A stretch of DNA of 64,000 nucleotides from Clostridium sp. AT4 (GTDB lineage Bacteria > Bacillota > Clostridia > Lachnospirales > Lachnospiraceae). The notes under the pieces are model-generated. The model had not been told where the DNA came from. It saw only the letters and a list, made by a program, of their open reading frames with translations, and did no database searches. The first letter of the stretch is position 1; each line of letters starts with the position of its first letter. The translations under genes were made by a program, and so were the position numbers. Of the stretch, positions 17,019 to 26,830 are shown one piece after another. Where the stretch lies: positions 2,084,529 through 2,148,528 of the forward strand of contig NZ_LN999828.1 in the NCBI RefSeq assembly GCF_001517625.2. Direction: 5' to 3'.

Positions 17019-19585
17019 CAGGGCTGTCTCCTTCCTGTAACTGTAAGAACCGGGAGCATGATATTCCATGTATACTCTCCGGCTGTATCATACACATATT
17101 TCACAGTGATCGTATTTCCAGGTGACAAATAGGAATCCAGTTCCTCCCTGTTATACTGGCTTACCGCACTGTCCATCCGATCATAAGAGCCTGTATTATA
17201 GTTGTAAAAATACATATTTCCTTCAAACGGTACGGTATAATAATATCTTAAATTTGCAACCACCCCTTCGCTGAGACGATGAAAATGAAGCGTATCTACT
17301 TCCAGCTCATTTCCAAGATAATATTCCAGAACCACCGGATTTATCCCGTAGATGGTGTTGCGCGCCGCATCGTACTCTCCTGCCAGCACATGCGGCTGCT
17401 TCTGCATCGCCGAACGGCTTACAAGGCCATCCTGTTCATAATTTACATCCAACTCCGAAGTTAAAAGCGTGCAGCCATAGGTTTCTGTTCCCGGATTTCT
17501 CAAAAATCCCGTTTCCTTCTGCTCCTGGCTGAAGGCTACCACCCGTGCCTGGGTATGATATCCGGAAAAATAATTTTCCACATAGAAGGAAAGGAGATTG
17601 GTCCGCTCCAGCGCCCTTACATAATCCGGATCCTCTATATTTACCTTCTGGCCGTACCGTGAAGCTCCGGTAATCTGAGCGGCCATAGCATATCCTAAAT
17701 CCGTTGCGCAGTATATCAGCTCGCGTCCATCCAGGGAAATCGTCTGTCCAGGCTCTATGGTTCCGATCATTACCATCTGGTTATATAAAAGCAGCGCCGC
17801 ATTTTCTACGGTCCACGGGTAATTATTCGTTATCGTCCCTGTGATCGTTCCCTCAAAGGCCCGTATCTCCCCGGAAAATCCCTGCCCTGTTTCATTTGGC
17901 AGGTTACGCTCCATCTGGAAATAACTGGGATTGAAAGCGCCTGTATCTCTCGCTTCAATATACGTTTCATCCTCCTTATACCGGATCACCATATCCGGAT
18001 CCTCAGAATCCACCAGGGCCGGAACCGTACCCGGATTGTAGTACGAGGAATCGCAGACAGGGAACAGACGGTACGAAGGATCCAGAGATACCCCATAGCT
18101 GTGATTATAGGGAGAGCGCATATTGATAAACAACGTTTCTGATATATCCTCTTCTCCTGCATCCTGAATGGAGGCATAGGTAAAAAACGGGCCGTTAAAC
18201 CGCGTGGGTATCCCCATCAAAAGCACCATACCGGTACAGCACAGGGACAAAATGGCTACTGCAGGCTGATAATACTGGCGCAGCTCCCTCTGCTTTAAAA
18301 AGAAGTAAAGCCCCGGCCCCGCAAGAGCCACGTAGGCAACTGCCAGCGTAACGTAAAGCCCTACTTTGGGAAGACGGTTTACATTCCCCGTATTGATCAG
18401 GCTCTGTACCTCCCAGTAACGGCCTGCGGAGGAGCCTCCGTTTCCGCTGCTTAAAAGATTCAGACGGTTTTCTCCTATAAGTTCTGTAAACAGGCGGTCT
18501 ACATAGGAGGGATTATCAGTCCCGTATTCTTTCAGATCTCCAAAATCATAAATTGCCGCTGCCGCCATTCCTCTGCCCACCGGTGTGCTGGAAATAATTT
18601 CCATCTGCCCCTTTGTCATGACCTCCGTACTTCCCTTTAAGTCCACCTCTGTGCAGTTCAGAACAATCCGGCTGTCCCCATATTCTGAGGATTCCTGGCT
18701 GCTTTCCATATCCAGTTCAAATTCTACAGCCTGAGGAAGTGGGCTGGCTAAGAGCGCCTTGGAAAAGGCTCCCAGCGTTTCATTTGCATGCTCCCCTGTT
18801 CCGAACAGAAGGGTACCTCCGCTCTGGGTCCACTCCCATACAGCCTCAAGCTGCCGGCCGTCCAGAGACCCGGTATCAAAATCATTGATCAAAAGCACAT
18901 CCAGCTGATCCAGCTCCTGCCGGGATTTTGGCATCGTATCCTGATCCAGCTCAATAAGACGGGTGCGGAGTGTACTGTAATTGATCCCCATATGATCCAT
19001 ATAGGAAAGGCGTTCCGGATGGTCGCTCAAAACCCCCACATACAGCTCCGCTGTATCCAGGTTCAGATCCAGCCTGATCCGGCGTCCGGCTGTCTCCTTT
19101 CCTTCCTGATCTACTAAAGACAGCAGTACCTGATCTACCTGAATGCTGAGGGAAATCTGAATCTTTTTTTCAACCGTTTCCCCTGCCTTTACCTCAATGG
19201 GGTATTCATACCGGTAAGTACCGTACTCTGAAAGAGAACTATTTCCATAAGGACTGTATTCCGGTTCAAGAGTTGCAGCCCGAAGCGTTCCCGTAAAGTC
19301 CTCCTTTGTAGAATTTGTAACCCGGATGGTCATCGGAAGGATACGGCCGCTTCTGGCTGTGTTATCATAGCCGTACACCACTTCCATCTCCAATGGATGG
19401 GGTGAAGCCGGATCCTGCCAAAGCGCCTCTGTCTGTGCGCCTTCTTCCGGCACAGTCTCTCTGGGGCCTGCCACACCGCTTCCCGGACCGTCTGCCGTAA
19501 TTGCAGCATAGGAAGGGAGCAGGGCGGAAAGAGAAAACAAAAGGGCAAAAAGGGCGCCTTTCAGCACCCGTGTATATCTGTACAT
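17018..19585 (-). CDS. Large membrane auxiliary protein of an ABC-2 exporter
   Basis: This 855-residue protein has an N-terminal signal (about 1-28) and an extracytoplasmic region. Residues about 200-290 resemble the flavodoxin/GATase-like fold of ABC auxiliary proteins (LDVLLINDFDTGSLDGRQ, SGGTLLFGTGEHAN). Two hydrophobic segments lie near residues 405-460 (VTLAVAYVALAGPGLYFFL and ILSLCCTGMVLLMGI). A second long beta-rich extracytoplasmic part runs to the C-terminus. It has no catalytic motif. By position and architecture it resembles GldG-like auxiliary subunits; that is inference. Operon: preceded at 35 bp by the kinase gene and overlapping the ATPase gene. Confidence 0.75.
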   Translation of the reverse strand: MYRYTRVLKGALFALLFSLSALLPSYAAITADGPGSGVAGPRETVPEEGAQTEALWQDPASPHPLEMEVVYGYDNTARSGRILPMTIRVTNSTKEDFTGTLRAATLEPEYSPYGNSSLSEYGTYRYEYPIEVKAGETVEKKIQISLSIQVDQVLLSLVDQEGKETAGRRIRLDLNLDTAELYVGVLSDHPERLSYMDHMGINYSTLRTRLIELDQDTMPKSRQELDQLDVLLINDFDTGSLDGRQLEAVWEWTQSGGTLLFGTGEHANETLGAFSKALLASPLPQAVEFELDMESSQESSEYGDSRIVLNCTEVDLKGSTEVMTKGQMEIISSTPVGRGMAAAAIYDFGDLKEYGTDNPSYVDRLFTELIGENRLNLLSSGNGGSSAGRYWEVQSLINTGNVNRLPKVGLYVTLAVAYVALAGPGLYFFLKQRELRQYYQPAVAILSLCCTGMVLLMGIPTRFNGPFFTYASIQDAGEEDISETLFINMRSPYNHSYGVSLDPSYRLFPVCDSSYYNPGTVPALVDSEDPDMVIRYKEDETYIEARDTGAFNPSYFQMERNLPNETGQGFSGEIRAFEGTITGTITNNYPWTVENAALLLYNQMVMIGTIEPGQTISLDGRELIYCATDLGYAMAAQITGASRYGQKVNIEDPDYVRALERTNLLSFYVENYFSGYHTQARVVAFSQEQKETGFLRNPGTETYGCTLLTSELDVNYEQDGLVSRSAMQKQPHVLAGEYDAARNTIYGINPVVLEYYLGNELEVDTLHFHRLSEGVVANLRYYYTVPFEGNMYFYNYNTGSYDRMDSAVSQYNREELDSYLSPGNTITVKYVYDTAGEYTWNIMLPVLTVTGRRQP

Positions 19586-19620
19586 CTGTATTTTCCTCTC
19601 TTTTTATGGCCGGATCACCG

Positions 19621-20751
19621 TCATGATCCGAACTGTTCTTTCTCAATATCAAAATGTACCTGAAGCTTTACCGTAAATACTGTACCATTTAAATCGCTGG
19701 CAACCCGGATGGTGCCTCCGTGCATATCCACAATTTCCTTTGCAATCGCAAGACCAAGGCCGGTGCCTCCGGTTGTGGCAGAACGCGACTGCTCCACACG
19801 GTAAAACTTGTTAAATAAAAGAGGCAGCTCATCTGCAGGGATCACACGGCCAAAATTCGTCACGGAAACCGTAACCGTGTCCTCCTCTCCGTGGATCTTT
19901 ACCAGAACCCGCTTTCCATCAGCTCCGTACTTAATGGCATTTCCAATCAGATTGTCAAACAGACGGGCCAGAAGGTTTCCGTCAGCACTTATGATCTTTG
20001 CAGGCACATTGCTCTGAAGGTCATAGGACAGATTTTTTTCCTCAAAGTTGGGATAGGCTTCCTCTAAGAGCTGCTCTAAAAGCTTTACAATATCGATCTG
20101 TCCTATGTGCATGGCGATTTTTCCGTAATTCAGCTTCGTAAAACCGAAAAGGTCTTCAATCAGCTTTTCCAGCCGTCTGGATTTGCTGTAGGCAATTTCT
20201 ATGTACTTGTGCTGCATTTCCTGGGGGATCTGCGTATTCCCGGCCAAAAGCTCCAGATAGCCGATGATGGAGGTAAGGGGCGTTCTTAAATCGTGAGCCA
20301 CATTTGTAATCAGTTCATTTTTCGTGCGTTCCGCTTCTCTCTCCTTATCCATAAGCTTTCGGATATCTGAGGACATCTTGTTTAAATTTGCCGCCATGGC
20401 GGAAAATTCGTCGTCCCCGGTCACATCCACTTCCGTATTTAAATTGCCCTGGGAAATGCTCTGAACCGCATCCGAAATCCTTCCCAGATAGCGGATCCCA
20501 GGCTCCTCCAAAATCATAAAGGTCACGGAAAAGATCACGATCCCCAAAAGCACATACAAAATGACCACTGCCAGATGCTGTCCTAAAATAAAATGGACCA
20601 GAGCCGATACCTTCCCGCTCTGCTGTATGTAGCGCGCCACCATGGAAAGATTTGTAATGAGAAATACTTCTACCAGGCAGGTAATAATGGCGCTGTACAC
20701 GATATGGGTCAGCACACGGAACCGGTAACTGCTTCCCATACTATTTTTCAA
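19621..20751 (-). CDS. Membrane sensor histidine kinase (VanS-like)
   Basis: This 376-residue kinase has two N-terminal TM helices (about 15-38 and 58-82) with a very short extracellular loop, a HAMP domain (about 88-140), HisKA with phospho-accepting His in NVAHDLRTPLTSIIGY near residue 155, and HATPase_c boxes N (DNLIGNAIKYGA near 264) and G (GGTGLGLAIAKEIV). The small loop suggests sensing within the membrane or through a partner. It overlaps the response regulator gene by 11 bp and precedes the ABC auxiliary gene, suggesting it controls or senses through that ABC system. Confidence 0.9.
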   Translation of the reverse strand: MKNSMGSSYRFRVLTHIVYSAIITCLVEVFLITNLSMVARYIQQSGKVSALVHFILGQHLAVVILYVLLGIVIFSVTFMILEEPGIRYLGRISDAVQSISQGNLNTEVDVTGDDEFSAMAANLNKMSSDIRKLMDKEREAERTKNELITNVAHDLRTPLTSIIGYLELLAGNTQIPQEMQHKYIEIAYSKSRRLEKLIEDLFGFTKLNYGKIAMHIGQIDIVKLLEQLLEEAYPNFEEKNLSYDLQSNVPAKIISADGNLLARLFDNLIGNAIKYGADGKRVLVKIHGEEDTVTVSVTNFGRVIPADELPLLFNKFYRVEQSRSATTGGTGLGLAIAKEIVDMHGGTIRVASDLNGTVFTVKLQVHFDIEKEQFGS

Positions 20752-21445
20752 TCTTGTAGCCTACTCCCCACACAGTTGTAATAATCTTGCTCTGCCTGGT
20801 ATCTTCCTTCATCTTTCCTCTTAAGCGTCTGATATGTACCATGACCGTATTATTGGCCTCATATACCTTTTCATTCCATACGCGCTCGAAAATCTCATCT
20901 GTGCTGAACACCTTTCCAGGATTGGAGGCTAAGAGGTACAGGATATCAAATTCAATGGGAGTCAGCTTGATCTCCTCGCCGTCTACCACCACCTTGTGAT
21001 TGTCCTTGTTGATGCTCATTCCCTTGATGGTGATTTCGCTGCTTACCGCTTCCTTTGCCATGCTGTTGGGATTTAGCTGGGTATAGCGGCGAAGCTGGGA
21101 TTTTACCCGTGCCGTCAGTTCTAATGGATTAAAGGGCTTTACCACATAGTCATCCGCTCCGGTCCCCAGTCCCAGGATCTTGTCAAGGTCGGTTGACTTG
21201 GCGCTGAGCATAATGATCGGGATATTGTTGGTTTCACGGATCTTTTTACACATCTCAAGGCCGTTCATCCCCGGCATCATGATATCAAGGAGCACCAGAT
21301 GGATCTCCTCTTTTTCCAGGATCTCAAGGCCCTTTAAGGCATTTTCCGCCTTAAAAACCTTATATCCATCACTTACCAGATAAATCTCTATAAGATCTGC
21401 GATCTCCTTTTCATCGTCTACTACCAGAATGTTGATATCGGGCAT
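20741..21445 (-). CDS. OmpR-family response regulator (VanR-like)
   Basis: This 234-residue regulator has a receiver domain (VVDDEKE near residue 8, phospho-acceptor Asp in LVLLDIMMPGMNG near 53, Lys in VVKPFNPLEL near 102) and a winged-helix DNA-binding domain (about 130-230; IEFDILYLLASNPG, VMVHIRRLRGKM). The ATG at 21445 (MPDINILVVDD) has GAGGAGGGG upstream; the longer frame to 21502 is unlikely. It is the first gene of the RR-kinase-auxiliary-ATPase-permease group. Confidence 0.92.
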   Translation of the reverse strand: MPDINILVVDDEKEIADLIEIYLVSDGYKVFKAENALKGLEILEKEEIHLVLLDIMMPGMNGLEMCKKIRETNNIPIIMLSAKSTDLDKILGLGTGADDYVVKPFNPLELTARVKSQLRRYTQLNPNSMAKEAVSSEITIKGMSINKDNHKVVVDGEEIKLTPIEFDILYLLASNPGKVFSTDEIFERVWNEKVYEANNTVMVHIRRLRGKMKEDTRQSKIITTVWGVGYKIEK

Positions 21446-21573
21446 ATGATTCCCCTCCTCATACGTTATCATTTCTTTGTAAAGTATATTTATGATTATC
21501 ATACCATATTAACCAATGGTTTTCCTTACTTTTTTCTTGAAAAATTATGGGAAAATATGTTACGGATAAAAAA

Positions 21574-21599
21574 AGCAGCCCTGCATCAGCAGAACCGCT
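21574..21599 (-). terminator. Terminator after ppk
   Basis: Minus strand AGCGGTTCTG, loop CTGATG, CAGGGCTGCT, then TTTTTTT. The 10-bp stem contains some G-T pairs. It ends the ppx-ppk transcript. Confidence 0.8.
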
Positions 21600-21612
21600 C
21601 TTTTTATTGAAT

Positions 21613-23781
21613 TTATATATTTCCGCTTTCTATGGGTTTAAAGATCCGGGTCACTGCCGGGTCGTCCTCTCCCCTGTATTCCTTTACCCGCTGCACCGCC
21701 TCCAGGCAGAACTGCTCCTGAGAATTTATTAAGACCTTTCCCCGCTTATCCTCCTTTTCGTAGGTGCCGTCCGGCTGTAAAATGTGGGCTTTTACATTAT
21801 CTTCCAGTTCTACCTTCAGAATATGGATGACCTGCTCCTTTAAAGCTTCATCCTCTACCGGGAACAGAATCTCCACCCGGCGGTCCAGATTCCGCGGCAT
21901 CCAGTCTGCACTTCCCATATAAACCTCAGGACTTCCGTCATTGAGGAAATAAAAAATCCGGCTGTGCTCCAGGAAATTTCCCACAATGGAACGCACATGG
22001 ATATGCTCGCTTAACCCTGGCACTCCGGCACGCAGACAGCAGATCCCGCGGATCACAAGCTCAATTTCCACTCCGGCACAGGAGGCCTCATAGAGAGCTT
22101 TGATGATTTCTTTGTCGCAAAGGGAGTTCATCTTTGCCATAATATGGCCTCTGCGTCCTTCCTTTGCGTGGGCTGTCTCCCGGCGGATCATTCGCAGAAA
22201 CCGGTTTCTCAGCCACAGAGGCGCGACAGAAAGCTTATTCCAGGCCTTTGGCTCCGAATATCCGGACAGCATGTTAAAGACTGCCGTGGCGTCCTCGCCG
22301 ATCTGGGGATCGCAGGTTAAAATGCCGCAGTCCGTATAAAGCTTTGCAGTGGAATCATTGTAATTTCCCGTACCCAGATGGACGTAGCGGCGGATTCCGT
22401 CCTCCTCCATGCGGACTGCCAGAGTGATCTTGCTGTGGGTCTTAAGTCCCACCAGGCCGTAGATCACATGGCAGCCGGCCTTTTCCAGCATTTTTGCCCA
22501 GTTGATATTATTTTCCTCATCAAAACGGGCCTTTAATTCCACCAGTACGGATACCTGCTTTCCATTCTCCGCCGCCTCTGCCAAAGCCGCAATGATGGGG
22601 GAATTTCCGCTCACACGGTAAAGGGTCTGTTTGATGGCTAAAACCTCCGGATCTCTGGCTGCGCTGCGCACAAAGTCCACCACCGGATCAAAGCTCTGAT
22701 ATGGGTGATGGAGCAGGATATCGCCCTTTCGGATGTTGGTGAAAATATCATCCTCATTCATCAGGGCCGGTACCGGCTGCGGGATGTACTTGGGAGCCTT
22801 AAAGGCTTCAAAGCCTTCCAGACCATACATTTTCATAAGGAAGGTCAGATCTAATGGCCCAGGGATGCGGAAGATATCCTGACTGCTGATGGAAAGCTCC
22901 TTTTTCAGGATTTTAAGAAGCCGCTTATCTACATTGGATTCAATCTCCAGCCGGATTGCCTCGCCCCACTGGCGCTTTTTCAGCTGCTTCTGGATCTCCT
23001 CCAGAAGATCCACCGCCTCCTCCTCATCAATGGAAAGATCTGCATTCCGCATGATGCGGAAGGGATGAGAGGCCACAATATCATAATTTAAGAACAGGGA
23101 GGGCATATTCCGCTCAATGATCTCCTCTAAAAGGATCACCACCCTCTGCCCTGTGCCATCCTCCATTGTCTCTCTGGGAAGCTCTACGATTCTTGGCAGC
23201 ACAGAGGGCACCTGCACCATGGCAAATTCCAGTTCTCCATCCCCGTTCTTTTTCTTTAACAGAGCCGCAATATTCAGGGTTTTGTTGCGGATCAGCGGGA
23301 AGGGCCGTGAGGAATCAAAGGCCATGGGGGTAAGCACCGGGTATACATTGGTCTGGAAATAGGAGTCCGCACAGGCCGCTTCCTCCTTTGTAAGATCCTC
23401 ATGCTCCATGATGATCCGCAGGCCGTTCTGGCGCAAAGACGGCACCAGGGAACGGATATAGGTGGAATACTGCAGCTCCACCAGCTGATGGGTCTTTATG
23501 CTGATAGCGTCTAACTGCTCCTGAGCCGTCATTCCTGCAATATCCTGCTTCATATATTTCGCGTGTACCATATCCTTTAGGGAAGCCACACGGACCATAT
23601 AAAATTCATCCAGATTGGAGGCTGTAATGCTTAAAAATTTCAGTCGCTCAAACAAGGGCAGGCTCTTATCTCTGGCTTCGCTGAGAACCCGGTAATTAAA
23701 TTCCAGCCAGCTCAGTTCCCGATTAACAAAATTGGAGGGATCTGCTCCAAAATCTGTGGTATTTTTTTCTTTTTCTGCCAT
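21613..23781 (-). CDS. ppk: Polyphosphate kinase 1
   Basis: This 722-residue PPK1 reversibly polymerises the gamma-phosphate of ATP into polyphosphate. The N-terminal domain begins FVNRELSWLEFNYRVL. The head and PLD-like catalytic domains follow: ILLHHPYQSFDPVVDFV near residue 355, KARFDEENNINWAKML near 418, the phospho-accepting His region LKTHSKITLAVRMEEDG near 446 and HLGTGNYND near 470. A second PLD-like part has IRGICCLRAGVPGLS and MGSADWMPRNLDRRVE. Length is normal. The ppx-type gene lies immediately upstream (1 bp apart), making a polyphosphate synthesis and degradation operon. Confidence 0.96.
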   Translation of the reverse strand: MAEKEKNTTDFGADPSNFVNRELSWLEFNYRVLSEARDKSLPLFERLKFLSITASNLDEFYMVRVASLKDMVHAKYMKQDIAGMTAQEQLDAISIKTHQLVELQYSTYIRSLVPSLRQNGLRIIMEHEDLTKEEAACADSYFQTNVYPVLTPMAFDSSRPFPLIRNKTLNIAALLKKKNGDGELEFAMVQVPSVLPRIVELPRETMEDGTGQRVVILLEEIIERNMPSLFLNYDIVASHPFRIMRNADLSIDEEEAVDLLEEIQKQLKKRQWGEAIRLEIESNVDKRLLKILKKELSISSQDIFRIPGPLDLTFLMKMYGLEGFEAFKAPKYIPQPVPALMNEDDIFTNIRKGDILLHHPYQSFDPVVDFVRSAARDPEVLAIKQTLYRVSGNSPIIAALAEAAENGKQVSVLVELKARFDEENNINWAKMLEKAGCHVIYGLVGLKTHSKITLAVRMEEDGIRRYVHLGTGNYNDSTAKLYTDCGILTCDPQIGEDATAVFNMLSGYSEPKAWNKLSVAPLWLRNRFLRMIRRETAHAKEGRRGHIMAKMNSLCDKEIIKALYEASCAGVEIELVIRGICCLRAGVPGLSEHIHVRSIVGNFLEHSRIFYFLNDGSPEVYMGSADWMPRNLDRRVEILFPVEDEALKEQVIHILKVELEDNVKAHILQPDGTYEKEDKRGKVLINSQEQFCLEAVQRVKEYRGEDDPAVTRIFKPIESGNI

Positions 23782-23782
23782 G

Positions 23783-25348
23783 TCATGCCCTCCTTTTCTG
23801 CTTTAACACCGGCCTTATTCCAAATATTTCCTCAAAAAAATCCGCCTTCTGTTCAAAGGACGCCCGCTCCAGAGCCAGATCTCCCGTGTATCCTGTGGTA
23901 ATGACTAACTCTCCCTCCCGAATCGCCATCCGGCAGTCTGCCAGCTTGGACTTGTGGGTCTTGTCCATGGAATTTGCAAGGCGCAGGATTGCCGTCAGCT
24001 TGGCTATACGAATGGTAATGGCGCTTCGGTTTAGATTACCGCTTCCATCCTCTCCAATCTGCGTTTCCAGCTGAATGGTATCGTAATCAAAATCACGGAT
24101 ATTGTAGCGGACTACATTTGCGATAATCTCACGTTCCAGATGGCTCAGTCCGATAATCTCCGTAGACATGATCAGGTTATAACTGCTTTCATTGGAATTT
24201 CGGATGCTGATAAACTTGCCGCAGCCATGCAGAGTCACTGCGATCTGGAGCAGGAGCCGCTCCCTTGCTCCCATACCATGAAATTTCCGCGCAGCGTCAA
24301 AGATAGATAACGCATACTGCTCCAGCATCTGATTATGGCCCGCATGGCATTTATACCGCTTTGCCATATTTCTGGCCGCTGCCAGAATATCATTCTCAAA
24401 GCTGTGGCTGAATCGGAACAGACGGCAGTCATCGGCATATTCTGCCGCAATGCCGTCACAAAGGCCGATATCAGGAATCCAGAACTGTCCCGCTCCCGTA
24501 ACCTCCATCGCTCTGCGGTATACAACCGCTGCCGGAAGGAGCAGGGATGCATACTCACTGTTCACATTAAAACGCTCCTCAATCTGATCCAGGGTCATCT
24601 GAGAAAGGCGCTCATAAAAAAGCTCCATCTCTTTGGCGTCCACACGGTCTGACGCTGTGTTTAATCCAAGCTGGCGCATCAGATAGGTAATATTGGTTCC
24701 GATCCCGATCAGATTATCAATCTTTCTGTCTTTTAAATACATTTTCCGAAAGGTTATCAGCTCATTATCTACCAGCTCCTCAATGTGAAGACAATGCGAC
24801 CTTACACTGGCTGGGATTTTAGCCAGCTGGCTGCGGATCCGCAGAGTACCAAGAGGCAGGCTCTGGGTCGTTACCAGAGTATCCTTATCAAACAGAGAAA
24901 TCTGGGCGCTTCCAAAGCCCACATCTACAATCGCCGTTCCCTTCTGGATGATCCGGTTAAATTCTCCTGTCTTTGCCGCCACTGCCTTATAGCTAATAAA
25001 ACGCTGCTCTGAATTGCTGATAATTCGCACCTTAAGTCCGGTTCTTACACAGATCTGATCCAGGATGATCTGGCTGTTTTTCGCCTCGCGCATGGCTGTG
25101 GTTCCGTAAGCCCGGTACTCCCGCACCCGGTAGGTTTTCATAATCCCCGTAAAATCCTCCAGAACAGAGCACATCTCATCCGCCAGACCGTAGCTGATTT
25201 TTCCTTCGCTGAAGGTATCGCTTCCCAGAGCGATCACATGGCGGATGTGATCTACGCAACGGATCCCCGTCTTTTCAGAAATCTCATAAATTCCCAGTTC
25301 CAGAGCAAATGAGCCGATCTCTATCGCTGCAAACATTCTTACTGCCAC
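23783..25348 (-). CDS. ppx: Ppx/GppA exopolyphosphatase
   Basis: This 521-residue protein is of the ASKHA-fold Ppx/GppA family. The phosphate-binding loops appear as AAIEIGSFALELGIYE at the N-terminus and AIVDVGFGSAQISLF near residue 140, with YGTTAMREAKN near 83. A C-terminal HD-type helical domain (about 310-480; TLHGCGKFISIRNSNESSYN) matches long Ppx forms. It hydrolyses polyphosphate ends or pppGpp. Some glycine-rich loop positions are altered (EIGSFALE instead of DIGSNSIR), so activity may differ. It sits upstream of ppk in the same operon. Confidence 0.9.
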   Translation of the reverse strand: MAVRMFAAIEIGSFALELGIYEISEKTGIRCVDHIRHVIALGSDTFSEGKISYGLADEMCSVLEDFTGIMKTYRVREYRAYGTTAMREAKNSQIILDQICVRTGLKVRIISNSEQRFISYKAVAAKTGEFNRIIQKGTAIVDVGFGSAQISLFDKDTLVTTQSLPLGTLRIRSQLAKIPASVRSHCLHIEELVDNELITFRKMYLKDRKIDNLIGIGTNITYLMRQLGLNTASDRVDAKEMELFYERLSQMTLDQIEERFNVNSEYASLLLPAAVVYRRAMEVTGAGQFWIPDIGLCDGIAAEYADDCRLFRFSHSFENDILAAARNMAKRYKCHAGHNQMLEQYALSIFDAARKFHGMGARERLLLQIAVTLHGCGKFISIRNSNESSYNLIMSTEIIGLSHLEREIIANVVRYNIRDFDYDTIQLETQIGEDGSGNLNRSAITIRIAKLTAILRLANSMDKTHKSKLADCRMAIREGELVITTGYTGDLALERASFEQKADFFEEIFGIRPVLKQKRRA

Positions 25349-25473
25349 GTTCTTCCTCCTTTTGGGGCGCGCTGCCCGATCCCCTGTATGGCCTAAGCCC
25401 GGGACTGTATGACTGCTATTATAATCCCGGACTCATCTTCTTTCTTCCTTATGATGTAAAATTTCTGTATATT

Positions 25474-26748
25474 TTATGTAAAATCGCATCCCAGCAGATG
25501 GGTAATGAACTGGGAAGCCGTACGCCCGGAAAGTCCTCCGTGGCTCAATTCCCATTTATTGGCTTCCAAAAGCAGTTCCTCCTCCGGTATATCCAGCTGA
25601 TGCCTCTTAGCCAGCGCTTTGACTATGGACTGAAACTGCCGTTTATCCGGTGAACCGTAGTAAATCGTAACGCCGAACCGGGCTGCCAGAGAAAGCTTCT
25701 CCTGAACCGTATCATTATTGTGAAGATCGTCATCCAGCTCCCTCTTGTCGCTGAATTTCTCCCGGATGAGATGGCGGCGGTTGGAGGTCGCATAGATCAA
25801 CACATTATCCGGACGTTTTCCCAGTCCTCCTTCCAAAATAGCCTTCAAATACTTATATTCCAGCTCGTAATCCTCAAAGGACAGATCATCCATGTAAATG
25901 ATAAACTTGTAATTGCGGTCCTTGATCTGCTCCAGAACATCTGAAAGATCCTTAAACTGGTGCTTGTATACCTCAATCATACGCAGGCCCCTGCTGTAAT
26001 ATTCGTTCAAAACCGCCTTTACGCTGGAGGATTTTCCCGTTCCCGCATCACCGAATAAAAGTACGTTATTGGCCTCTTTTCCATTTACAAAAGCCTCCGT
26101 ATTTTCAATCAGCTTATGCTTCTGAAGCTCATATCCCACAATATCCTTAAAATAAATATGCTCCACATTTACAATGGGATCGATCACCGTCAGCCCTCCG
26201 GCCTCTTTTTCCAGAATCCGGAAAGCCTTATTCAGTCCAAAAGTTCCCGCCCCGTATCCCCTGTAAAATTCCACCATAGTCTGCTGAAATCCTTCCAGGT
26301 CAGATGCCTGCTCCAGGGCCTCTGCCAGCTCCACGATCCTGTCCCTGATCCTGCGGTTAAAAACCCGGCTCTCCTGAAGTGCCGGGCGGTAGTCCGCAAG
26401 CAGGCTCCACAAAGAAGAGGGCGCAAGAGAAGAAAGATCAAAATCAAACAGTGCCTTGAAAATGGCAAAGTCTTCTTTCGCCAGAAGATCCAAAGTACCG
26501 CCTGCAGGCCCTTTGACCTCACAGGCAGTTGTATATGCATTTTCATTATCTGCCAGGCAGAGCGCCAGAAAACAGTGCCACAGGTTTCCTTCAAAGCCGT
26601 ACTTTGCAGCCAGTTCGATCAGCTGTCCCGCACAGGCAAAAGAATCTGTACTCTCCTTTTCTTCTGACATTCCCATAAGTCCTGCCATCTGCTCAAACAA
26701 CGTTTGATGTTTTAAATTGCGGTAGATCACAAGTTCTCTGATATCCAT
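25474..26748 (-). CDS. DUF815 family AAA+ ATPase
   Basis: This 424-residue protein has an N-terminal helical region of about 200 residues and a C-terminal AAA+-like ATPase. Walker A GDAGTGKSSSVKAVLNEY lies near residue 233, Walker B FIIYMDDLSFED near 280, and sensor ATSNRRHLI near 320. DUF815 (PF05673) proteins are widespread in Firmicutes with no firm role. The ATG at 26748 follows GAGGAAAGAG; the longer frame from 26820 is rejected. A small inverted repeat lies upstream (26782-26808). Confidence 0.85.
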   Translation of the reverse strand: MDIRELVIYRNLKHQTLFEQMAGLMGMSEEKESTDSFACAGQLIELAAKYGFEGNLWHCFLALCLADNENAYTTACEVKGPAGGTLDLLAKEDFAIFKALFDFDLSSLAPSSLWSLLADYRPALQESRVFNRRIRDRIVELAEALEQASDLEGFQQTMVEFYRGYGAGTFGLNKAFRILEKEAGGLTVIDPIVNVEHIYFKDIVGYELQKHKLIENTEAFVNGKEANNVLLFGDAGTGKSSSVKAVLNEYYSRGLRMIEVYKHQFKDLSDVLEQIKDRNYKFIIYMDDLSFEDYELEYKYLKAILEGGLGKRPDNVLIYATSNRRHLIREKFSDKRELDDDLHNNDTVQEKLSLAARFGVTIYYGSPDKRQFQSIVKALAKRHQLDIPEEELLLEANKWELSHGGLSGRTASQFITHLLGCDFT

Positions 26749-26781
26749 ATCTCTTTCCTCGTTTCTTCTTTGTATCCATAT

Positions 26782-26808
26782 TTCCCTTACCATCAGCGGA
26801 TAAGGGAA
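26782..26808. repeat. Inverted repeat between pheA and the DUF815 gene
   Basis: TTCCCTTA (26782-26789) pairs with TAAGGGAA (26801-26808). The loop carries CATCAGCGGA, which recurs at 28739. No T-run follows, so a terminator role is doubtful. Confidence 0.5.
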
Positions 26809-26830
26809 TCCACGCTCCAACCGATTCGGC

